This document shows, piece by piece, positions 1-7,591 of a stretch of 24,478 nt of DNA. The translations under genes were made by a program, and so were the position numbers. The notes under the pieces are model-generated. The model saw only the letters and a list, made by a program, of their open reading frames with translations, was not told where the DNA came from and ran no database searches. This DNA is from 2-01-FULL-39-10-A sp964525395 (GTDB taxonomy: Bacteria > Patescibacteriota > Microgenomatia > Levybacterales > UBA12049). Each line of letters starts with the position of its first letter. The first letter of the stretch is position 1. Location of the stretch: positions 1 through 24,478 of the forward strand of contig CAZGGU010000013.1 in the NCBI GenBank assembly GCA_964525395.1. Reading direction: 5' to 3'.

Positions 1-2
1 TT

Positions 3-590
3 CCTTTTCAAATGGAAGCGCTGCTCGATTTTATTAACAACAGAGAGAAGCAAGACATTCATCCCGTTTTAAGAGCAGGAATTGTACACTATGAATTCGT
101 ACGCATTCATCCTTTTGTAGATGGAAATGGTAGAGTGGCGCGCGCACTTTCGACTTTGATTCTCTTTCTCGAGGGTTATGATATCCGTCGCTTCTTTTCA
201 CTTGAAGAATACTTCGATTCCGATGCTTTGGATTATTATGAGGCACTAAAGAGTGTAGAGAAATATGACTGGGATGAAACAGTTTGGCTTGAGTACTTCA
301 CTAAAGGTTTATCAATTGAACTTAATAAAATTAAAGAGAAAGTAGAAAACATTTCTATTGATGCGAAACTAAAAGAAAAACTGGGCGGTAAACCAGTGAT
401 GCTTAGTGACAGGCAAATAAAGATTATTGAATATATTCAGAAAGTAGGGTATCTTCAGAACAAAGGTTTTGGAACCCTTTTCCCAATGGTTTCAGAGGAT
501 ACTATTCTTAACGAATTAAAGGGATTGATCAAGGATGGAATTGTAAAGAAGTCGGGAAGCACCAAAGGCGCGAAGTATGTGATGAGTTAA
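3..590 (+). CDS. Fic-domain protein, 5'-truncated by the window edge
   Basis: The reading frame is open to the left edge, with Pro-Phe-Gln before the first Met at 12, so this is the C-terminal part of a longer gene. The Fic catalytic motif HPFVDGNGR lies at bases 108-134. Fic proteins usually transfer AMP from ATP to a hydroxyl on a target protein, using the motif's His and a nucleotide-binding loop; both are present here. The last 60 or so residues (after SDRQIKIIEYI) look like a winged helix, as in the Fic/wHTH proteins common in bacteria. Any N-terminal inhibitory helix would lie outside the window. The stop is followed after one base by the next ORF, so the two are probably co-transcribed. 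The target is unknown. Confidence 0.9.
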   Translation, partial: PFQMEALLDFINNREKQDIHPVLRAGIVHYEFVRIHPFVDGNGRVARALSTLILFLEGYDIRRFFSLEEYFDSDALDYYEALKSVEKYDWDETVWLEYFTKGLSIELNKIKEKVENISIDAKLKEKLGGKPVMLSDRQIKIIEYIQKVGYLQNKGFGTLFPMVSEDTILNELKGLIKDGIVKKSGSTKGAKYVMS

Positions 591-591
591 T

Positions 592-1164
592 ATGGAAGCT
601 ACAGATGCACAACCACCAAAAACAAGAGAAGAGGAGGCGATGGAGAAAGTGACAGATCCTTTTTCTGAGCCATATCCACTTTGGCATGGGACAACTTTTG
701 ATAAACTGCCAGAAATATTAGCTGAAGGAATAATTTCAGCAGATTTCGCAAAACGCATTGGTAAAACTAATTACAGGAGATCTTATCAGGCAAAGCATAA
801 TAATACTTATGTGTCCTTAGAGCGAGGAGATGATAGAGGAAATAGATATGTGTTTTCTGATATTTCAATTTTAGTTGAGCCATTAGGGGAAGTAATTGAT
901 CATTCTGATATTCCACCTGAGTTAATAGATCCGAATGGTGTATTTGAGCCATGGGTTACAGAATTTGTCGTTAAGGATAGGATAGCGCCTCGAGAATTAA
1001 AGGGCTTACAAATAAGAGAGGATTGGGAGCTTCCAAAAGCAATTAAAATAATGCGAGAAGGTGATCCCTCTCAAGCGCTCCCAGTTTATCTTGGAGACTC
1101 TTTGGTATGGCCAGTAAAAATGACTAGAGAACAATTAAGAGATCATGTACAATCACAAGGATGA
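592..1164 (+). CDS. Putative ADP-ribosyltransferase-fold protein, function unknown
   Basis: This 190-residue soluble protein begins one base after the Fic stop and overlaps the DNA ligase start by 4 nt (ATGA), so it sits in a three-gene operon. After a polar N-terminus it contains LWHGTTFDKLPEILAEGI (H32-G33-T34). This resembles the His-Gly-Thr strand and following helix ('HGT...L..IL..GI') of NAD-using ADP-ribosyltransferases and Tpt1/DarT-like proteins. A Tyr-Val-Ser-Leu strand follows at about residue 72. I cannot place the third catalytic residue (usually Glu) with certainty. The assignment is motif-level inference. Known Fic and ART enzymes both modify macromolecules with nucleotide-derived groups, which makes the pairing notable. 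Confidence 0.5.
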   Translation: MEATDAQPPKTREEEAMEKVTDPFSEPYPLWHGTTFDKLPEILAEGIISADFAKRIGKTNYRRSYQAKHNNTYVSLERGDDRGNRYVFSDISILVEPLGEVIDHSDIPPELIDPNGVFEPWVTEFVVKDRIAPRELKGLQIREDWELPKAIKIMREGDPSQALPVYLGDSLVWPVKMTREQLRDHVQSQG

Positions 1165-2885
1165 AGTTTTCGGAATTCTCAGAATATTTAGAAAAGTTGG
1201 AAGCGACAAGCTCGCGTTTATCTCTTATTGAGATTTTATCTGAGCTGTTTAAAAAAACTCCGGATAAAGAGATTGAGGAAATCGTTTATTTAATTCAGGG
1301 AAGAATTGCCCCATTTTTCGCGCCAGTAGAAATCGGAATGGCTGAGAAAAATGTAGCAGCCTCTATCGCAATTGCTTATGGCTCAGAGAAAGATATGGTT
1401 ACTGCGCTTTTTAATAAGTTAGGGGATATGGGAAAAGCTGCTGCAGAGCTTTCTAATTCTAAGAGTTCAAATATTACTGTTTCTGAAGTATTTAAGATTC
1501 TTACAGAAATTGCATATACAAAAGGTGAGGGAACAGTGGAGAAAAGGCAGACTTTGCTTTCTGGTTTACTTTCAAAGGTTGATGCTATTTCAGCTAAGCA
1601 TTTAGTAAGAATTCCGCTTGGTAATACTCGCTTGGGAATTGGAGATCCTACAATTCTTGATGCACTTGCTACTGCGAAGCTTGGGGATAAATCAAACAGA
1701 AAACTTCTAGAAGGAGCATACAATAGAACTTCAGATCTTGGACTAATTGCCAAAACTCTTTGGGAAAAAGGTCTTCCAGCAATTGAAAAACTTGAAGTTA
1801 GAGTGGGTTCGCCAATTAGATCAGAGCTTTGTGAAAGGCTTCCAAATCCAGAAAAAGTAATTGAGAAAATGGGGGAGGTGGACGTCCAGTATAAATATGA
1901 TGGATTTAGAGTTCAGATTCATAAAGATGGAGACAAGGTGCGGATGTTTAGCCGTAATTTAGAGGAAATGACTCACATGTTTCCAGAACTGATTGAGGGT
2001 ACACTTAAGCAAATTAAGGCTAAAACAGTGATTCTGGATTCAGAAGCTTTGGCGTATAATCCTGATTCAGAGGAATTTTTGCCTTTCCAGGAGACTACGA
2101 AAAGACGCAGAAAACATGGTATAGAAGAAGCGCAAAAAGCACTGCCTCTTAAAGCTTTTGTGTTCGATGTTTTATATAAAGATGGAGAGCAATTGCTTGA
2201 TCAGCCACTCACTGAGCGTATGAAAATCTTAGATAAAGCATTGCCCGAAGATGACATATTGATTCGTACCAAAAACCAGACAGTGACAGATCCGAAAGTT
2301 TTACAAGGACTTCTAGATGATGCTATTTCTAAAGGCCTTGAAGGCTTAGTTATAAAGAAATTGCAATCTCCTTATGAAGCAGGGGGTAGAAATTTTAACT
2401 GGGTAAAATTAAAGAGACATTCTGATGGTGAGTTATCAGACACAATTGACTGCGTACTTCTTGGTTATATTACTGGACGGGGAAAGAGAGTGGAGTTTGG
2501 TGCAGGTGCACTCTTAGTAGGAGTTTATGACAAAGATAAAGATGAATTTGTTTCTATCTCTAGAATTGGTACTGGTCTTTCAGATGAGGAATGGCGAGAA
2601 ATTCATAAGCGTGCTGATAAAATTAAAGTAAATCATAAACCAGCTAGAGTTAATTCGATCATTGAGCCATCTGTGTGGATAGAGCCAAAAATAGTAATTG
2701 AAGTTTTAGCAGATGAGATTACCAGGTCTCCACTTCATACTGCTGGAAAAACCGAAACAGAAAACGGATTCGCTTTGAGATTCCCTCGTTTGGTAAGTTT
2801 CCGCAACGCATATAAAAAGCCAGAGGACGCAACTGACGTAAAAGAAATAAAACGCCTCTTCGAAATTCAATATAAGAAAAAATAA
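1161..2885 (+). CDS. lig: ATP-dependent DNA ligase
   Basis: This 574-residue protein has the full archaeal/eukaryotic-type (LigI-like) domain order: an N-terminal alpha-helical DNA-binding domain (about 1-210), an adenylation domain and an OB fold. Motif I is KYDGFR, with the adenylated lysine at K245. Later motifs include LDSEALAY (III), EGLVIKK (IV) and WVKLKR (V). It seals nicks in DNA via ligase-AMP and DNA-adenylate intermediates, and its length is normal for the family. The start ATG overlaps the preceding stop (ATGA). The TAA stop shares a base with the ATG of a PHP-domain remnant (TAATG), which suggests this ligase was once translationally coupled to a PHP-type repair nuclease. Confidence 0.95.
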   Translation: MKFSEFSEYLEKLEATSSRLSLIEILSELFKKTPDKEIEEIVYLIQGRIAPFFAPVEIGMAEKNVAASIAIAYGSEKDMVTALFNKLGDMGKAAAELSNSKSSNITVSEVFKILTEIAYTKGEGTVEKRQTLLSGLLSKVDAISAKHLVRIPLGNTRLGIGDPTILDALATAKLGDKSNRKLLEGAYNRTSDLGLIAKTLWEKGLPAIEKLEVRVGSPIRSELCERLPNPEKVIEKMGEVDVQYKYDGFRVQIHKDGDKVRMFSRNLEEMTHMFPELIEGTLKQIKAKTVILDSEALAYNPDSEEFLPFQETTKRRRKHGIEEAQKALPLKAFVFDVLYKDGEQLLDQPLTERMKILDKALPEDDILIRTKNQTVTDPKVLQGLLDDAISKGLEGLVIKKLQSPYEAGGRNFNWVKLKRHSDGELSDTIDCVLLGYITGRGKRVEFGAGALLVGVYDKDKDEFVSISRIGTGLSDEEWREIHKRADKIKVNHKPARVNSIIEPSVWIEPKIVIEVLADEITRSPLHTAGKTETENGFALRFPRLVSFRNAYKKPEDATDVKEIKRLFEIQYKKK

Positions 2886-2980
2886 TGGAAGTTATAGCTG
2901 ACTTACATCTTCACTCCAAATATTCTCGGGCGGTTTCTCAATATATGACTCTTCATGAGCAAGAAGACTTAGGAATTTAG
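2885..2980 (+). pseudogene. PHP-domain / endonuclease Q-like gene remnant (N-terminus only)
   Basis: A 31-codon ORF starts within the ligase stop (TAATG) and begins MEVIADLHLHSKYSRAVSQ. That is the signature N-terminus of PHP-domain proteins of the endonuclease Q type, with the metal-binding HLH motif. It then breaks off into unrelated residues and stops at TAG 2978-2980. In another frame just downstream (about 2973-3008) a short stretch ends IEKIAEIE-stop, which might be the old C-terminus. The simplest reading is a large internal deletion of a gene of several hundred codons. EndoQ cleaves DNA 5' of deaminated bases, so loss next to a ligase would remove a repair partner. The short peptide is unlikely to be functional. 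Confidence 0.6.
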
Positions 2981-2982
2981 GA

Positions 2983-3011
2983 TTGAAAAGATTGCTGAAA
3001 TTGAATAAGCT
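2983..3011 (+). promoter_or_regulatory. Promoter of the small membrane-protein gene at 3018
   Basis: TTGAAA at 2983-2988 and TAAGCT at 3006-3011 are separated by 17 bp. The -10 hexamer ends 6 nt before the ATG, predicting a leaderless transcript. The promoter lies in the debris of the PHP remnant. Confidence 0.5.
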
Positions 3012-3017
3012 TAAACT

Positions 3018-3422
3018 ATGATTAAAATACTTGATTCCGTTTATCTAAAGCTACCAACACTTAGTGATGAAACAAAATTAGTAATTGTTAAGGCATTGCC
3101 ATTTTTAAGTTTGATCTTTGGAATTTTACTTGTTCTTGTTTCAATTCTTGATCTTTTCGGTACGCCATTTATTTCTCTTCTCTCCACTGCAGGTAAGTCA
3201 ATAATAATCACAGTAGCAGTTAACATTTTGGGAATTATTCAAGGACTTATTATGATCATTGTTTTTCCAACTCTAAGAAAAAGAAAAATGAAAGGTTGGA
3301 GATTATTCTTCTGGGGGCAACTGCTTTGGATTATCGCTGCTATCATTTCAATTAGTCCTGCATTTATTATTGCTTTAGTTCTCTTTTACCCTCTTTTACA
3401 AATTAGACGATCCTACAATTAG
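3018..3422 (+). CDS. Small integral membrane protein, function unknown
   Basis: This 134-residue hydrophobic protein has about four predicted membrane segments (roughly residues 25-47, 60-82, 95-115 and 115-130) separated by short loops. The second loop is basic (RKRKMKGW). No catalytic motif is visible and I do not recognise a family. A predicted leaderless promoter precedes it. It ends 30 nt before pth, which has its own extended -10 element, so the two need not be co-transcribed. Confidence 0.7.
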   Translation: MIKILDSVYLKLPTLSDETKLVIVKALPFLSLIFGILLVLVSILDLFGTPFISLLSTAGKSIIITVAVNILGIIQGLIMIIVFPTLRKRKMKGWRLFFWGQLLWIIAAIISISPAFIIALVLFYPLLQIRRSYN

Positions 3423-3434
3423 CTTGATTTTGCG

Positions 3435-3443
3435 TGATATAAT
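3435..3443 (+). promoter_or_regulatory. Extended -10 promoter of pth
   Basis: TGATATAAT (extended -10, hexamer at 3438-3443) ends 9 nt before the pth ATG. There is no good -35, but the TGN extension can compensate. Transcripts should be leaderless or carry only 2-3 leader bases. Confidence 0.6.
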
Positions 3444-3452
3444 TGGTGAGTT

Positions 3453-4058
3453 ATGAAGTTGATCGTCGGCCTCGGAAACCCCGGTATAAAGTATGAATCC
3501 ACGAGACACAATGTGGGCTTTATGGTAGTAGATCATCTACTTCAAGATTTAGAACCTGTTAGTAAATCCAAATGGGAGACTAATGAAAAATTAAAAAGTG
3601 AAATATATCTTTTAGATTACAAGCCAAAAGAAGGAGAAGGGGAACGTGTGATTTTAGCTAAGCCTCAAACTCATATGAATGCTTCAGGTATTGCAGTCGG
3701 ATTGATTGCAGCTTTTTATAAAATTAAGCCAATAGACATTTGGGTTGTTTATGATGAGTTAGATTTGCCACTCGAATTTATGAAAATAAGATTTGGTGGG
3801 GCAGCTGCTGGGCATCATGGTGTGGAATCAGTCATGGAAGCTTTGGGAACTGATAAGTTTTGGAGATTTAGAATGGGAATTGGCGGAGAAAAAACTAATA
3901 CAGATAAGCTTCGACCTATGAGTGAATTTGTTCTCAAGCCTTTTACAGGTGCGGATAAATCTAAAGCTCGTAAGATGGTAAAGCATGGCGCCAAAGCTAT
4001 TGCTACAGCCTTAGAGAAGGGAATTGAGTCTGCTCAAAATCAATTTAATACGAAATGA
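3453..4058 (+). CDS. pth: Peptidyl-tRNA hydrolase
   Basis: This 201-residue enzyme recycles tRNA by cleaving the ester bond of peptidyl-tRNA that has dropped off the ribosome. It starts with the classic MKLIVGLGNPG. Catalytic H19 is in RHNVG, the substrate-binding Asn is in THMNASG, and the conserved Asp is in YDELDLP. The loop that normally reads GGHNG in E. coli (N114) reads AGHHG here, so the conserved Asn is replaced by H122. Otherwise length and motifs are normal. The stop overlaps the next gene's start by 4 nt (ATGA), implying translational coupling to the HD-domain protein. Confidence 0.96.
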   Translation: MKLIVGLGNPGIKYESTRHNVGFMVVDHLLQDLEPVSKSKWETNEKLKSEIYLLDYKPKEGEGERVILAKPQTHMNASGIAVGLIAAFYKIKPIDIWVVYDELDLPLEFMKIRFGGAAAGHHGVESVMEALGTDKFWRFRMGIGGEKTNTDKLRPMSEFVLKPFTGADKSKARKMVKHGAKAIATALEKGIESAQNQFNTK

Positions 4059-4825
4059 CAGAAAAGGACACTAGGGTGGATTTGTTACATCACGATTTTG
4101 AACATGCTTCCAATCGCGATATCGTAAGTTATTTTAAATCTGATCCTGAAAATGGAAAATATTACGGTTATGATTCTGGTGTGTGGCAAGGTTATACTTT
4201 GGAGCAGCACACTTTAATGATGATGGGTCAGTTTGATAGGTATTTTGCTTCTGACTTTAAATCACCACTCTTAAGTATTGGTCAATTCCGTGTAATGCTA
4301 GCACTGCACGATATCGGAAAACCAGCTGCCGTCGAAGCTTTAGGAAGTGAGGAGGGTAGAAAAAAGCAAGCCGAGTACACTGTTAAAATAATTCCTGAAG
4401 CCTTAGAGCATTTAGATTTTGATGAAAAAACTAAAGCACTTATTACAGCAATTCCGACGAGAGATCTAATGGGAGCACTTCTTAAAAAGCATACAAATCC
4501 TGAAAAACAAACTGAAGCGGTTAAGAGGGGAAGAGTGATTGAGCCAGCGGAGGCAGCAAGAAGAGTAGTTGAAATTGCTGAAGAAATCGGAGTAGACCCA
4601 GCGGAATTATTCGAACTTTATTATGTATACTTTTTATCAGATGCAAGTAGTTATACGCATGATGCTGATCCTGACATGTCACCACCTCCAGATCCAAAAA
4701 AGCATGAGGATTTGGATCATTTGTTTGTGATTGATCGAAAAGGAGGAGAAGTGGGTTCAATTAGCTTAATTCCAGAACTTGAAGAACGAGTAAATATAAC
4801 AAGAGAGCTTTTAAGAGCAAGCTGA
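4055..4825 (+). CDS. HD-domain (metal-dependent phosphohydrolase-like) protein
   Basis: This 256-residue soluble protein has the residues expected of an HD domain: H52 (LEQHT), H85-D86 (LALHDIGKP) and a distal D196 (FLSDAS). HD enzymes use one or two metal ions to hydrolyse phosphate esters of nucleotides or RNA. The specific substrate cannot be read from the sequence; relatives include the HD halves of tRNA-modifying and (p)ppGpp-hydrolysing enzymes. It overlaps pth by 4 nt and shares its promoter, so a role near tRNA or translation is plausible but unproven. Its last codons contain the promoter of the next gene. Confidence 0.75.
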   Translation: MTEKDTRVDLLHHDFEHASNRDIVSYFKSDPENGKYYGYDSGVWQGYTLEQHTLMMMGQFDRYFASDFKSPLLSIGQFRVMLALHDIGKPAAVEALGSEEGRKKQAEYTVKIIPEALEHLDFDEKTKALITAIPTRDLMGALLKKHTNPEKQTEAVKRGRVIEPAEAARRVVEIAEEIGVDPAELFELYYVYFLSDASSYTHDADPDMSPPPDPKKHEDLDHLFVIDRKGGEVGSISLIPELEERVNITRELLRAS

Positions 4826-4831
4826 TATAAT
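4823..4831 (+). promoter_or_regulatory. Extended -10 promoter of the 4838 gene
   Basis: TGATATAAT (hexamer 4826-4831) overlaps the stop of the HD gene and ends 6 nt before a GTG start. It is nearly identical to the pth promoter and again predicts a leaderless mRNA. Confidence 0.55.
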
Positions 4832-4837
4832 AGGTAA

Positions 4838-5146
4838 GTGAAAAAGATTGGATCCATTTTAGATAAATACGACCCCAAAGTTGATACGCATATTTCCCGT
4901 GAATTTCAAGCCTATGGAATCCACTTAGCAGAGTCATTTGATGATATGAAGCATAGGGGTTTATATATTAAACTTGCTAAAACTCACGATAGGAATTTAC
5001 TAGATAAAGCATACACTTTCGTAGTGGATTCTAACGCTAAAAATAAAGGCGCACTGTTTATGTGGAAGCTGAAAGAGCTTAAAGCAGGAAATGCCGTAAG
5101 TGCTAATAAGTTTGCTAACAAACAATTTAATACCAACGATAATTGA
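4838..5146 (+). CDS. Short protein of unknown function
   Basis: This 102-residue hydrophilic, Lys-rich protein begins at a GTG placed 6 nt after an extended -10, which supports the start. It has alternating charged and aliphatic residues consistent with an alpha-helical fold; no signal peptide, membrane segment or known motif is visible. The central part (GLYIKLAKTHDRNLLDKAYT) suggests a compact helical domain. It overlaps the downstream VTT gene by 4 nt (TTGA), so the two are probably translated together. I do not recognise the family. Confidence 0.7.
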   Translation: MKKIGSILDKYDPKVDTHISREFQAYGIHLAESFDDMKHRGLYIKLAKTHDRNLLDKAYTFVVDSNAKNKGALFMWKLKELKAGNAVSANKFANKQFNTNDN

Positions 5147-5679
5147 AAAATTTAAACATAAAATTAAGCTCCAAACAAAAATATATTTTATTTTTTCTCC
5201 TGACGCTTCTTCTAGTTGGTTTTGCTTTTTATTTTCAAAATGAATTGGCTAAGGTTGGGAATTTAGGTTTAGCAGGGATTTTTCTCATTAATTTAGTGGG
5301 TTCCGTTACATTGTTTTTGCCTGCTCCTGGGATAGCAACGGTTTTTGCTGGTGGAATAGTCTACAACCCTCTCCTTGTGGCTTTGTTGGCAGCTCTTGGT
5401 TCTGCAATAGGGGATATGGTGGCATATTATTTAGGACGAACAGGTAAAGAAGTTTTAATAAAAAAAGATTCTTTTTGGTTTGGAATATTTAAAGAAACTT
5501 TTAATAGTTTTGGTTGGTTTTTTATTATCGTTTTAGCTCTTATTCCAAACCCAGTTTTCGATGCTGTGGGGATAATAGCGGGTGTGTTTGGTTACTCTCC
5601 TAAAAAGTTTTTTGTGTATGTATTTATTGGTCGGTTGTTAAGGAATATTCTCTTAGCTTTTGTGGGAAGTCTTTTCTGA
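5143..5679 (+). CDS. VTT/DedA-like (SNARE-associated/YqaA-type) membrane protein
   Basis: This 178-residue protein has an N-terminal membrane helix (about 13-32) and then the VTT pattern: a hydrophobic stretch with FLPAPGIATVFAGG, the small-residue-rich LAALGSAIGDMVAYYLGR, and a C-terminal part with a proline in a membrane segment (ALIPNPVFDAVGIIAG) and GRLLRN. VTT/DedA proteins act in the cytoplasmic membrane and include lipid flippase/scramblase-like members; the exact role here is unknown. It starts at TTG, overlapping the preceding stop. Its last 27 nt overlap the 3' end of the convergent YibE/F gene. Confidence 0.8.
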   Translation: MKNLNIKLSSKQKYILFFLLTLLLVGFAFYFQNELAKVGNLGLAGIFLINLVGSVTLFLPAPGIATVFAGGIVYNPLLVALLAALGSAIGDMVAYYLGRTGKEVLIKKDSFWFGIFKETFNSFGWFFIIVLALIPNPVFDAVGIIAGVFGYSPKKFFVYVFIGRLLRNILLAFVGSLF

Positions 5680-6780
5680 TCTGAGTGCGAAATAGGATGC
5701 GATAAGAGTAGTTATGGGAACTGCCATGATAAGTCCAATACTTCCAGCAAGAGCTCTTATTATTTCTTCAGCTACCATTTCGCTGTTTAGCATAACCCAG
5801 ACGGGTGTATTCTGTGGATTTAAGACGAAGATTACGAAGAGTCCCAGAGAGGCTCCTGCATATGCAAGGATTAAAGTATTAACGACCGAAGCAATATGTT
5901 CTCGTCCAACAACATAACCTTTAGAAAAAAGATCGGTAAGTGAAAGTTTTTTATCCATTTTTATAAATTCAAAAATGGCTGCAGCTTGAGTAGTGGTCAC
6001 ATCATCAAGCACGCCAAGGGTTCCGATGATAATTCCACCTAGAAGAAGTCCTTCAGGATTTATATTCAAATTTCCCATTGTGAGCATGTAATTATTTTCG
6101 TCACCCATGCCAGTGAGTCCAAATCCTTTCACGAAAATATATGCTAAGATTCCTGTTAGGGAGAGGGCAAGAAAAGTAGAAAGTACAGCCGAAGTTGTTC
6201 TTTTAGAGATTCCGTGTGCAAGATAGATTGTTGTTAGTAGAATCACCATTGAACCAATGATAGTCACCAAGAGGGGATCATGCCCTTTAATTATTTGCGG
6301 AACGATAAAGCCAATTAAAATTACGAAACTTACGACCATTCCGATAATTGAACCAAAGCCTTTTAGTCCCGCGAAAGCGAGAATAAGAATAAAGAATCCA
6401 AAGACTGCATAATAGAGATAATTGAGGCGATATTTATCATAAACAGAATAAGACACCTGATTATTTTGCGTTACTTTAAGAACTATTATTTTGTCGCCTT
6501 TTTCTAAAGATTTTTGCTCAACTGTTTTCAATGAACCGCTATTTTGAAGTGTTGTAATTTCTCCTTTTTGTGGGCCATCTAAAAATTTAACTTCTAAAAA
6601 TTGAGAAAAGTTTTTATAGTTATTTATTTCTTTAGTGCCGGATTTGATAATTCTTACAACCTCTGCTTTGTAATAATTTTGTTGCGGAGCGATAAATTCA
6701 GTAGCTGATTGAGCAAGAGATTGCTTTGTAAAAAGAAATGAAATGGTGAAGAAAAGAAAGAGAAAAGTGATTTTTTTCAT
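5653..6780 (-). CDS. YibE/F-like multi-spanning membrane protein
   Basis: This 375-residue protein begins with a signal-like helix (residues 1-23, ending SLAQ). An extracytoplasmic beta-rich region (about 25-120, VEVKFLDGPQKGE-like) follows, then seven or eight membrane segments. The conserved pattern GTLGVLDDVTTTQAA, followed by GREHIASVVNTLILAYAGASL, is characteristic of the YibE/F family. The biochemical function of the family is not established; a transport role is often proposed. It is convergent with the VTT gene and overlaps it by 27 nt. A TATAAT at 6787-6792 (minus strand) ends 6 nt before the ATG, so the mRNA is probably leaderless. Confidence 0.85.
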   Translation of the reverse strand: MKKITFLFLFFTISFLFTKQSLAQSATEFIAPQQNYYKAEVVRIIKSGTKEINNYKNFSQFLEVKFLDGPQKGEITTLQNSGSLKTVEQKSLEKGDKIIVLKVTQNNQVSYSVYDKYRLNYLYYAVFGFFILILAFAGLKGFGSIIGMVVSFVILIGFIVPQIIKGHDPLLVTIIGSMVILLTTIYLAHGISKRTTSAVLSTFLALSLTGILAYIFVKGFGLTGMGDENNYMLTMGNLNINPEGLLLGGIIIGTLGVLDDVTTTQAAAIFEFIKMDKKLSLTDLFSKGYVVGREHIASVVNTLILAYAGASLGLFVIFVLNPQNTPVWVMLNSEMVAEEIIRALAGSIGLIMAVPITTLIASYFALRSEKTSHKS

Positions 6781-6786
6781 GAGTCA

Positions 6787-6795
6787 ATTATAACA
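6787..6795 (-). promoter_or_regulatory. Extended -10 promoter of the YibE/F gene
   Basis: On the minus strand TGTTATAAT ends 6 nt before the start codon. The promoter sits directly after the U-rich tail of hairpin repeat A1, so terminator and promoter are adjacent. Confidence 0.6.
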
Positions 6796-6800
6796 CTGTG

Positions 6801-6870
6801 CTAGAAAAGGGTGTCGCGGTAAGTAATTTGAGAATTAATCTCAATTCGCTTACCGCGACGGCTACAGCTT
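6801..6870 (-). terminator. Repeat A, copy 1: two-part hairpin terminator of cassette gene 1
   Basis: An 11-bp perfect stem (6813-6823 with 6849-6859; arm GTCGCGGTAAG) encloses a second stem TTGAGA/TCTCAA (6828-6833/6839-6844). On the minus strand it follows the stop codon by 5 nt and is followed by CCCTTTTCT, as in an intrinsic terminator. It is a near copy of 7756-7824; the outer stem is identical while the inner stem varies but still pairs, which suggests selection on structure. Confidence 0.75.
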
Positions 6871-6875
6871 GAGAG

Positions 6876-7520
6876 CTAGTTCAGGGCGAGGGGTTTGGGC
6901 TTGGTCACATCGGTGCAGTCATAGACCGCGACGTTGGTTGTGACCTGGGTGAGGAACACTGGCGTTGGCTGGGTGTCTCCGGGCACCGTCAGGATTCCGA
7001 CGAAGGGAACGAGCAGGTTGGTGGGTGGGCCGGCGAATAGCCAGTTGGAAGGCGTTGCTGTCCAGTTGGCTTCATCGCCTCCCGCAAGAGAAGCTACCAT
7101 CGCCGCCGTGACAGGGCAGTAGGGAGCATCGACTGAGAACTGGATGGGATCCGTGCTGCCCCGCGGCGTGTTGAGCACGACCGTGCCCGTGAACGTCGAG
7201 GGGAGGATCCCGATCCGAAGTGCCATCTCGGACTTCGAGTACATCGCAATCAGCGGGCCGAAGCCTTCTAGTGGTGTGCTCGAGAACGTGTACGTAGCGT
7301 TGGATCCGTCGATCAGATCGGTCGAGAAGCTGAGCGAGAACTCGCTGTCGCCGTCCGACTCGAGATAGAGATCCTGGCCCATGATGTGGACCTGGTTGTC
7401 GATGATCTCGACGCCGGTGATCATTGGGATCTGGGTCGAGGTATCCTGCGCTGACGCGATGCCTGGGAGAGCGATCGACAGCACCATAACCATGATGGCT
7501 GCGAGCTTCTTGAATTGCAC
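6876..7520 (-). CDS. Secreted protein of unknown function, GC-rich (cassette gene 1)
   Basis: This 214-residue protein has a typical Sec signal peptide (MQFKKL, hydrophobic core, cleavage after GIASA near residue 24). The mature part is rich in beta-prone residues and begins ITGVEIIDNQVHIMGQDL, resembling the first strands of IPT/TIG-like or other Ig-like domains. Two cysteines (in APYCPV and VYDCTD) could form a disulfide. The start is GTG 7520-7518 with a strong Shine-Dalgarno (AGGAGG, 7527-7532) 5-6 nt upstream. Base composition is unlike every other gene here: 41 of 60 bases in 7141-7200 are G or C, and codons ending in G/C dominate. Recent transfer from a high-GC source is likely. It lies between constant repeats A1 and B1. 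Confidence 0.8.
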   Translation of the reverse strand: MQFKKLAAIMVMVLSIALPGIASAQDTSTQIPMITGVEIIDNQVHIMGQDLYLESDGDSEFSLSFSTDLIDGSNATYTFSSTPLEGFGPLIAMYSKSEMALRIGILPSTFTGTVVLNTPRGSTDPIQFSVDAPYCPVTAAMVASLAGGDEANWTATPSNWLFAGPPTNLLVPFVGILTVPGDTQPTPVFLTQVTTNVAVYDCTDVTKPKPLALN

Positions 7521-7591
7521 CTTGGTCCTCCTAAATGGGATAAGTAAGTATCCGTTTCCTGCTTTGATTTTCTCTCCTTTCTTTTGGGCAG

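Noticed and set aside
6876..7520. GC-rich ORF region as pure contamination or a misjoined contig
   Set aside because: The flanking A and B repeats match those around the neighbouring AT-rich gene, so both units belong to one locus. It cannot be excluded without read data.
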